From JBHEKP01 sp041859375 (GTDB lineage Bacteria; Hydrogenedentota; Hydrogenedentia; Hydrogenedentales; CAITNO01): a DNA stretch of 32,310 bases. The translations under genes and the position numbers were made by a program. The notes below the pieces were generated by a model, which searched no databases, was not told the DNA's origin, and worked only from the letters and a program-made list of their open reading frames with translations. Below are positions 8,480-14,460 of this stretch, one piece after another (position 1 is the stretch's first letter; each line of letters starts with the position of its first letter). The stretch is taken from positions 1 to 32,310 of the forward strand of contig JBHEKP010000056.1 of assembly GCA_041859375.1 (NCBI GenBank). Direction: 5' to 3'.

Positions 8480-8509
8480 ATAATATCAAATCCGCGCGGT
8501 GTTTGTAAA
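8480..8509 (-). promoter_or_regulatory. Strong sigma-70 type promoter with extended -10 for the ABC-2/TPR operon
   Basis: On the minus strand TTTACA (8509-8504, 5/6 to consensus) lies 18 nt before TATTAT (8485-8480, 5/6), and TGA directly before the -10 makes an extended -10. It sits in the 173-nt gap after the MauE-thioredoxin gene. The predicted start near 8473 leaves a leader of about 119 nt before the GTG at 8354. The leader is GC-rich and can form local hairpins, but no riboswitch class is recognised. Confidence 0.65.
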
Positions 8510-8527
8510 AGAAAACCGGCGAAAGGG

Positions 8528-9502
8528 TTATCCCGCGGCGTCCAGCGCGGCGGCCACCTCCTCGTAAGAGGGGACATGGCCGTCCCAATGGGCGGTGATC
8601 CTGCCGTTGCGCAGCAGGATGAGGCGGAAAGGATCGTCCCCCCGGAGGTTGAAATACAACAGGGGCCGGTCGCCAAGGGGATGCATCGCAAACTGGGGAA
8701 GCGTTGCCGACTTGAACCGTTCCAGATCCCCCGGTTTTTCCTCATAGCAGAGGGAAACCATCTGGGGCACGCCCGGCTGCATCGAGAGATCGTTCAGCGC
8801 GGGAACCTTGGCCATGCATTCCTCGCAGGTCATGCTCAGCACGGGGATCAGATAGTCCCCCTCCCCGAGGTTTACAGGGCCAAAAACGGTGTCCACCGTG
8901 AACTGGCCAAAGTCAAAGGCGTCCCCCCCGCCGTTTTCCGTCATGACGGGACCGGCCGCCTCAATGCGGGGAAGGGCATACCCCACCGCCCCCGCGCCGA
9001 TCAAAAGGGTGAGCAGCACTTTGACAACCGGGTAGAATCGGGACGGGCCGGATGGAGGGGGCGCGCCTGCGGGCCTAATCATGAACCATGCCGCCCCCGC
9101 CAAGACGAACATCAGGAGGTTTTTGGCCAATGACACCGGCGGGCTCATTTTCAGGAGGGGAAAGCAGCCGCAGTCCTCAAGGCCGTGAAACACCCAGGCA
9201 TAGACAATCAACGCGGAAAAGAAAACCAGCATGGCCTCAAATGCGGCCAAAACGAGCCCGCGCAGTCGCAACCCCGACACAAGCGACATTCCGAGGGCCA
9301 TTTCCACGAAGAGTGTCGCCAGCGCGGCCCAGGGAAGGAATGCCTTGTCTTCAATCACCTTGTAAGCGGACATCTGCACGGCGAAATGATTGATGTTCAA
9401 TGCTTTGGGCAGGGCGCCGGCAATCATGTACACCCCGAGGAATACTTCAATCCCACGGGGCAGATGACGGATTTTTACAATGGACTGAACCAGACTGTTC
9501 AT
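8528..9502 (-). CDS. MauE-like membrane protein fused to a thioredoxin-fold domain
   Basis: A 324-residue protein. Residues 15-143 contain four membrane segments and the motif 'EDCGCFPL' (C111, C113), matching the MauE/DoxX-related family that passes redox equivalents across the membrane. A fifth segment (about 158-178) leads into a domain outside the membrane (about 200-324) with a CxxC pair, 'SMTCEECMAKVP' (C226/C229). The placement is that of a TlpA/thioredoxin active site, followed by 'FRLILLRNGRITAHWDG', which resembles the central thioredoxin strands. A membrane thiol-redox module joined to its own periplasmic thioredoxin is the likely reading. It follows the histidine kinase gene by about 100 nt and may be transcribed with it. 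Confidence 0.78.
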   Translation of the reverse strand: MNSLVQSIVKIRHLPRGIEVFLGVYMIAGALPKALNINHFAVQMSAYKVIEDKAFLPWAALATLFVEMALGMSLVSGLRLRGLVLAAFEAMLVFFSALIVYAWVFHGLEDCGCFPLLKMSPPVSLAKNLLMFVLAGAAWFMIRPAGAPPPSGPSRFYPVVKVLLTLLIGAGAVGYALPRIEAAGPVMTENGGGDAFDFGQFTVDTVFGPVNLGEGDYLIPVLSMTCEECMAKVPALNDLSMQPGVPQMVSLCYEEKPGDLERFKSATLPQFAMHPLGDRPLLYFNLRGDDPFRLILLRNGRITAHWDGHVPSYEEVAAALDAAG

Positions 9503-9600
9503 TGGAATCGTCTCGGAAGCGGTGTTGACGCATGCTTTTTACAACACACCCTACCAGACTTTGAAATCATCCGGCAAACAGCGCCGTCCATCAAAGTCAC

Positions 9601-11583
9601 CTAATTTTCGGCAACCGGGGCAAGGGGCAGGAAAACGGTAAGACGCGCCCCGGTTTTTCCGCCGGTTGTGTTGTCCGCCGTTATTGTGCCGCCGTGCATC
9701 TCGACAAGCTTTCGGGTAAGGGCCAGCCCGAAACCGTGCCCAAGCGTGGTTTCATGCATCTCTGCGGGGGGCTCCTTGTGGAAGAAATCCTCAAAAATGC
9801 GCTCGCGGTCCTCGTTTTCAATTCCCGGACCGCAGTCGGTGATGCTGAACACCAGATGATTGGCCCCCTGGGGGCCGGCCTTTTCCACATGAGCCTTCAA
9901 ATGAAGCCTGCCGCCGCTGGGGGACCAGCGTATGGCGTTGCTGAACAGGTTGTAAAGAATCTGCTTCATTTTGATTTCATCGGCGGTGATAACCGGTATT
10001 TCCGGGGCTATCGAGGTTTCAATCACAATGCCCTTTTTCAGGGCCACCCCCTTTGCGATGACAAGGATGTCCTTTACCAGATCATAAAAATTGATCTCTG
10101 ACGGGGTGATGCGCAGTTTCCCGGATTCAGTCTTCGCCAGATCAAAAATATTGGACATGAGGGAAAGCATCTCACGCCCGCTTTTATGCACGCGCTCCAG
10201 CGCCAGCCTGGCCCGCTCCTCCCCCTCGGGCACAAAGGAAGCAAGCATCTCCGAGTATCCCATGAGGGAATTCAGGGGGGCCCGCAGCTCATGGCCGACG
10301 CTTGCCAGAAGCTGGCTTTTGGCAAGGAGGGATTCCTGCAGGGCGTCGTGGGACTCCAGTATTTCCTGTTCCTGTTTTTTCTGGTCGGTCACGTCCTGCT
10401 TGATGGCGACAAAGAAGGCGACTTTCCCTGAATTGTTCAGGACCGGCGTGATGGTGGTGAATTCATGGTGGAGGCTGCCGTCCTTGTAGCGGTTGATAAT
10501 CTGCCCCTGCCAGACCTTTCCCGACACGATGGTGTCCCACATTTCCCGGTAAAAAGCGTCCTCATGGGCGCCGGACTTCAAAATACGGGTTGAATTCCCG
10601 ATGATTTCCTCCTCGGTGTATCCGGTTATCCTGTAAAAGCTGGGATTTGCCCAGGTTACTTTCCCCGTGGCATCTGTTATCACGATAATGTTTGCGGCGG
10701 TGTACAGGGCGGTGCTGTGGATTCTGAGCCGCTGCTGCACGTCCTCGATGGTGGTGAGATCCCGCAGGGTGAGCAACAGGTCTGTCTGGTTTCCCGCACG
10801 CATTTCCTTTACTGACAGTTCAACGGTCTTTTCCCGTCCGGCCCGGTCCCAAATTTTGAATTTGCGGCCCCCGCCGTCGCTTTGCTCGCCGAGCCATTGC
10901 AGACGCTGGAGCAGGGAATGCTCCTGGGTGGAGTCGGGCAGCGGCAGGTATGCGTCCACCGGTTTCCCAACCCCTTCGTGTGAGAGCACGCCCAGGAGTT
11001 TGGATGCCGCGGGATTGATAAGGGTTATCATGCCCTCGCTGTTGGTGATGATGATTCCATCGCCGACGGTGTCCAGCACCAGTCGAAGCCGCTGGCGGTC
11101 AAGTTCAACCTCAATATTGTCCTTTAAGTCAGCCGAAACCACTTCTGAAAAGACGAGAACCCCTTCGATGTTCCCCGATTCGTCATACCGGGGCGCCGCC
11201 AGCCAGCGTATGGCGTCAAGGCACCCCCCCGGACCGATGCTGAAGTCATAGTCCAGATGCTCGATTGTTCCCGAGGAAAGGCAACGGTTGTATGCATCCT
11301 TCCAGAGGTTGTAGTCCTCCGGGAGCACCTCCTCGTGCGGACGGCCCAGCACCATTCCCTCGGTGAGGGCGTAAGCACGCAGCCAGGAATCACTCACAGC
11401 CACATAACGCAGTTGGCGGTCAAGCAATGCAATGGGTTTGGGAAACTGGTTGATAAAGGTGCGAATTCCCATGATTGCGCCCATACGCAGGGAACTTTGG
11501 GGGTTGCCGCGTGAACGCCCGGGTGATGAAGAGTCCCCCGGGTTTTCCCGCTGGATTCCGCCTGTGTCAGCAATTTCAGCCAT
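9601..11583 (-). CDS. Soluble PAS-domain sensor histidine kinase
   Basis: A 660-residue kinase without membrane segments, so sensing is probably cytoplasmic. Three PAS-like domains lie at about 40-150, 165-280 and 290-400; the third includes 'WANPSFYRITGYTEEEIIG' and a PAC-like end 'FFVAIKQDVTDQKK'. A short coiled coil leads to HisKA with the H-box 'GHELRAPLNSLMGY' (H431). The ATPase domain has N-box 'NLFSNAIRWS' (N549), G1 'DCGPGI' (583-588), F-box 'FEDFF' and G2 'GHGFGLAL'. The start has AGGAG 8 nt upstream. There is no receiver domain and no response regulator in the window, so its partner lies elsewhere. The third PAS has no LOV cysteine motif; the ligand is unknown. Confidence 0.93.
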   Translation of the reverse strand: MAEIADTGGIQRENPGDSSSPGRSRGNPQSSLRMGAIMGIRTFINQFPKPIALLDRQLRYVAVSDSWLRAYALTEGMVLGRPHEEVLPEDYNLWKDAYNRCLSSGTIEHLDYDFSIGPGGCLDAIRWLAAPRYDESGNIEGVLVFSEVVSADLKDNIEVELDRQRLRLVLDTVGDGIIITNSEGMITLINPAASKLLGVLSHEGVGKPVDAYLPLPDSTQEHSLLQRLQWLGEQSDGGGRKFKIWDRAGREKTVELSVKEMRAGNQTDLLLTLRDLTTIEDVQQRLRIHSTALYTAANIIVITDATGKVTWANPSFYRITGYTEEEIIGNSTRILKSGAHEDAFYREMWDTIVSGKVWQGQIINRYKDGSLHHEFTTITPVLNNSGKVAFFVAIKQDVTDQKKQEQEILESHDALQESLLAKSQLLASVGHELRAPLNSLMGYSEMLASFVPEGEERARLALERVHKSGREMLSLMSNIFDLAKTESGKLRITPSEINFYDLVKDILVIAKGVALKKGIVIETSIAPEIPVITADEIKMKQILYNLFSNAIRWSPSGGRLHLKAHVEKAGPQGANHLVFSITDCGPGIENEDRERIFEDFFHKEPPAEMHETTLGHGFGLALTRKLVEMHGGTITADNTTGGKTGARLTVFLPLAPVAEN

Positions 11584-11803
11584 TCACGTCACTCCTGTCC
11601 CCAAAATATGCCATTTTCACCCAATCTGCACTGCCATACAGTTGAAAACCGGTTACAGGGGAAAACGCACACATTAAATAATACAATTTTTCTGCCATCA
11701 CTTTTTTTTCATAAACAGAATACGGGGTTGCCGCTATTCCGGCCGGTTAAAAAGAGCGCCCCATTAATTTCAGGATGTTTATAGTGGGAGGACAAGAGGA
11801 AAT

Positions 11804-12226
11804 TTAACGCATGTTCCCGTTTGGTCTGCGGGGACCTCGGGAAAGGAAACGAACCAGCATGCCCAGGGAAGCCAGCACAAAACCGATCACCACGCAGGCC
11901 ACCCCGCCAAAATACGCCCCAACGGCCCATTGACTTTTTCCCAGAAGGCCGTTGACAAACACAAAAATCAAGCCGATTACCGTCAGGGAAACGCCGGTCA
12001 GGGTGAGATCCGCACGGGGGGTATTTTTTGTATGCCCTTTGTCAGGAGATTCCTCACGCACCAGGTTTTCAAATACCCGCAACAATTCCGGTTTTTCCTC
12101 GGCTTTTTCCAGAATTGCCATGCGGACCCGGTGGTCGAGCCAGGCACGAAAAATGGACCTGAGAAAAATGGAGGCGACTATGACCAATGCCACCAAGACG
12201 GGTATGATAAAGGCTGAGGCGCGCAT
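11804..12226 (-). CDS. Small membrane protein divergent from the ECF operon
   Basis: A 140-residue protein with a first membrane helix at about 4-24, a charged helical cytoplasmic loop (30-70, 'AILEKAEEKPELLRVFENL'), two further hydrophobic segments (about 74-94 and 100-125) and an Arg-rich tail. The ATG at 12226 is preferred because GGAA lies 10 nt before it and a TATAAT box sits 27 nt upstream. A longer frame reaching 12409 would run through that promoter. I recognise no specific family. Its place, divergent from a sigma/anti-sigma operon, hints at a regulatory or envelope role, but nothing more can be supported. Confidence 0.65.
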   Translation of the reverse strand: MRASAFIIPVLVALVIVASIFLRSIFRAWLDHRVRMAILEKAEEKPELLRVFENLVREESPDKGHTKNTPRADLTLTGVSLTVIGLIFVFVNGLLGKSQWAVGAYFGGVACVVIGFVLASLGMLVRFLSRGPRRPNGNMR

Positions 12227-12253
12227 TTTCGGGCTGTTCCTAATTTCAAGGAC

Positions 12254-12284
12254 ATTATATGCCGCCGGACGGGTTTGAAGGCAA
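12254..12284 (-). promoter_or_regulatory. Promoter of the small membrane protein gene
   Basis: On the minus strand a perfect TATAAT (12259-12254) is preceded by TTGCCT (12284-12279) with a 19-nt spacer. The expected start near 12247 leaves about 21 nt of leader including the ribosome site. It is back-to-back with the promoter region of the sigma-factor operon. Confidence 0.5.
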
Positions 12285-12307
12285 TCCTCTCTCCCCTGTT
12301 TTGGGGC

Positions 12308-12336
12308 GAAACCGCAAGAAGCCCCGTCAAGTCTAT
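12308..12336 (+). promoter_or_regulatory. Candidate ECF-type promoter of the sigma-factor operon
   Basis: GAAACC (12308-12313) is separated by 17 nt from GTCTAT (12331-12336). ECF sigma factors commonly read a GAAC/GAAAC-type -35 and a GTC/TCTA-type -10, so this would fit autoregulation by the ECF factor encoded as the second gene. The predicted start is about 15 nt before the ATG at 12359. The site also overlaps a small GGGGC/GCCCC inverted repeat (12303-12307 and 12321-12325). This is motif reading only. Confidence 0.33.
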
Positions 12337-12358
12337 TTTTACAGGATATTGAGAGACA

Positions 12359-13270
12359 ATGGTTTACAAGAGTGTTGCCACAGCAGCGTTTATTGCGCTG
12401 GCCATCCAAATCTTCGCGGTGGGGATTTTAGCGCCCCGCCTGCCCCAGGAGGTGTGCCGGCCCGGGGTGCAGGAATTGCGCACCTTTACCATTCCCGCCG
12501 CTCCGGCCTTCCGGGTGCAGAATTCGGACGGCACCGTGCGCATTAATGCGGGTACAGGTGAGGAAATTGAGGTTACGGCGGATATTCGGGCTTACACAAT
12601 GACCACTGCGATGGATGCCATCGCCACCCAGTACCTTTCCTCGCTGTTTCAAATTAAAACAGACGCCGCGATGGTGAGTTTGGTGACAGAACCAGTTGAG
12701 CGCCCCGATGAACTGGACTTGCGTGTGGATTACACCATCACTCTGCCCGCCGGAAGTGATGTCGCCGTGGAGGTTTCCAACGGAAACGTCTGGATCGACC
12801 AGGGGTTTTCCCAAATCACGGTGGAGGGCAACAATTCAGACATAGAAATTGTTAGATCCGAAGGGCCGGTGCTTGCCAAAAGCACCAATGGCAGGATTCG
12901 GCTTTTGGAGGCGAACGCGGAAACGACCCTGGAAACGGTAAACGGCAACATACAGGTGGGGGTGCATGGCGGCACCCTTCAGGCTTCCACCATAACCGGG
13001 ATGATAAACGCTTCATTAACTGACGCGGGGGTAAAGGCTTGTGACTTGACCTCGCTGAACGGAGGTATTACACTGGTCATGCCGGAGAGTTTTTCGGCCG
13101 AGATAAGCGCCACCACGGGACGCGGCAATGTGCGTGTTGATCCCGTGCTGCAGTTCAGCAAGGGTGTGTCTAAGCGGCGCACCCTGCTGGGCGTGACGGG
13201 CGACGGCGCCACGAAGCTCTCCCTGAACTCCATGAACGGCGACATAGTGCTTCAAAGGAGCGCCTCATGA
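12359..13270 (+). CDS. Exported DUF4097-like beta-strand-repeat (putative adhesin) protein
   Basis: A 303-residue protein with an N-terminal hydrophobic segment (about 5-25), likely a signal peptide or anchor. The rest is a ladder of short strands in which a phrase of the type 'xNGxI/Vxx' recurs: 'SNGNVWIDQG', 'STNGRIRLLE', 'TVNGNIQVGV', 'SLNGGITLVM', 'SMNGDIVLQ'. That is the pattern of DUF4097/putative auto-transporter adhesin-like right-handed beta solenoids. Such proteins are often encoded with ECF sigma factors and anti-sigma factors. Its stop overlaps the sigma gene start by 4 nt (ATGA at 13267), so the two are co-translated. It is predicted to sit outside the cytoplasmic membrane; function is unproven. 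Confidence 0.82.
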   Translation: MVYKSVATAAFIALAIQIFAVGILAPRLPQEVCRPGVQELRTFTIPAAPAFRVQNSDGTVRINAGTGEEIEVTADIRAYTMTTAMDAIATQYLSSLFQIKTDAAMVSLVTEPVERPDELDLRVDYTITLPAGSDVAVEVSNGNVWIDQGFSQITVEGNNSDIEIVRSEGPVLAKSTNGRIRLLEANAETTLETVNGNIQVGVHGGTLQASTITGMINASLTDAGVKACDLTSLNGGITLVMPESFSAEISATTGRGNVRVDPVLQFSKGVSKRRTLLGVTGDGATKLSLNSMNGDIVLQRSAS

Positions 13271-13875
13271 CCACGAAGGAAGCTGTGAGTGTCCTGCCGC
13301 TGGCCGGTGAACTTTCCGGCGGTGAGGAAGTGTCCGACCTGGAACTGGTCAACCTGACCAAGCAGGGTGACAGGAGCGCCTTTTCCGAACTGGTGCGCCG
13401 CCACCAGCAGGTTGTGTTCAATGTGTCCTACCGGTACATGCGCGACATGACGCAGGCGGAGGACATGGCGCAGGAGGCGTTTCTGAAAGCCTACCGCCTG
13501 CTCAAGGGGTTCCGGGGAGACTGTAGTTTCCGCACCTGGATGTACCGTGTCACGTCGAGCGTGTGCCTTACCGAGCTCAACCGCCGGAAACGGCGGGGTG
13601 AGGTGGAATTCGGCCCGCAGCATGACATGATGGACGCCGCGGACGGGCAGGAAAGCGGTGACGTGCTGGAGCAAATCCGCCGGTGCGTGGTGAAGCTTTC
13701 CGACCGGTACGCCACCATCATCACGCTTTATTATCTCAACGGCACTTCTTACGAGGAGATTGCCCAGGCGATGGAGATTCCCCTGGGCACACTGAAGACC
13801 TGGATGTTCCGGGCCAGGAAACAGTTGCGCAAAATCGTGGAAAAGGAACTGGCACCCCATGGATGGATTTGGTGA
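13267..13875 (+). CDS. ECF-subfamily RNA polymerase sigma factor
   Basis: A 202-residue sigma-70 family factor with only regions 2 and 4. Region 2 (about 27-110) shows 'RDMTQAEDMAQEAFLKAYRL' and the -10 binding helix 'FRTWMYRVTSSVCLTELN'. Region 4 (about 133-192) has 'LSDRYATIITLYYLNGTSY' and the recognition helix 'PLGTLKTWMFRARKQLRK'. An N-terminal extension of about 25 residues is poorly conserved. It overlaps the preceding beta-repeat gene by 4 nt and the next membrane-protein gene by 17 nt, the usual sigma/anti-sigma arrangement. It probably directs its own operon. Confidence 0.96.
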   Translation: MTTKEAVSVLPLAGELSGGEEVSDLELVNLTKQGDRSAFSELVRRHQQVVFNVSYRYMRDMTQAEDMAQEAFLKAYRLLKGFRGDCSFRTWMYRVTSSVCLTELNRRKRRGEVEFGPQHDMMDAADGQESGDVLEQIRRCVVKLSDRYATIITLYYLNGTSYEEIAQAMEIPLGTLKTWMFRARKQLRKIVEKELAPHGWIW

Positions 13876-14281
13876 AAAACAGGACAGGCTGGACGGGCTG
13901 ATTGCCCGCGCGCTTCAGGGCGACCCCCAGCTCAAAGCGCCCGTGACGCTGCTGCAGGGTGTTGAGGAGCGTCTTCGCATCGCCGAACTGCGCGATCGCG
14001 AACAGCGGCGCTTCCGTTATTCCATGGTCATGTTTGCCTCCATGGCCGGGGGCGCGCTCTTTCTCGCGGCGGCGGGCCTCTGGCTCACCAGCCTCCACCT
14101 CATTTCCAATGTGGGCGTTTCCGGGGGCAAGGGTTTCTTTGACTATTACACCACGGCCCTGGTGCTTGGCTGGGACCATTACCGGGGCGCCTACACACTG
14201 GTGCTCAGCATCCTTTTGGGCGTTGCCACCCTGGCGGCGGCCGTGCTGCCGTTGCGGAAATATTTCGGGGGCAGCCACTGA
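13859..14281 (+). CDS. Two-TM membrane protein, probable anti-sigma factor
   Basis: A 140-residue protein that overlaps the sigma gene by 17 nt. A cytoplasmic N-terminal helical part (1-53, 'DRLDGLIARALQGDPQL', then 'VEERLRIAELRDREQRR') leads to a membrane segment at 54-78, an external loop, and a second segment at 111-131. No ZAS zinc-finger motif (HxxxCxxC) is present, so if it is an anti-sigma factor it is of a non-canonical type. The call rests on position, topology and size. It could alternatively be a sigma-linked membrane protein of another role. Confidence 0.65.
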   Translation: MDGFGEKQDRLDGLIARALQGDPQLKAPVTLLQGVEERLRIAELRDREQRRFRYSMVMFASMAGGALFLAAAGLWLTSLHLISNVGVSGGKGFFDYYTTALVLGWDHYRGAYTLVLSILLGVATLAAAVLPLRKYFGGSH

Positions 14282-14320
14282 GCCGGCGGGGAGGGCCGGA
14301 ACCAATTTTGACGATGATGT

Positions 14321-14346
14321 CAACGGCGGGCTTTTGCCCGCCATTG
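14321..14346 (+). terminator. Strong GC hairpin between the sigma module and the modular protein gene
   Basis: GGCGGGC (14325-14331), TTTT loop, GCCCGCC (14336-14342), extended after one mismatch by CAA/TTG (14321-14323 with 14344-14346). It lies 40 nt after the stop of the anti-sigma-like gene. No U-run follows on the plus strand, so it may act as an attenuator or processing site that lowers expression of downstream genes, rather than a full terminator. The rest of the 179-nt gap holds only a weak promoter-like TTACAA-N16-TATTAC at 14368-14395. Confidence 0.5.
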
Positions 14347-14460
14347 TTGCAAAGGGGGGGAGAAAGTTACAAACCGGCGGACAGAGTGTATTACCATGCA
14401 TGCACCGGCGCAGGGCCCCGGCTGGCGGGGGAACCGGATGACGGGCACAGGGACCAATAG

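Noticed and set aside
11804..12409. A longer start (12409) for the small membrane protein gene
   Set aside because: The extension would pass through the TATAAT promoter and the divergent promoter region. The ATG at 12226 has a ribosome site and begins directly with the membrane helix.
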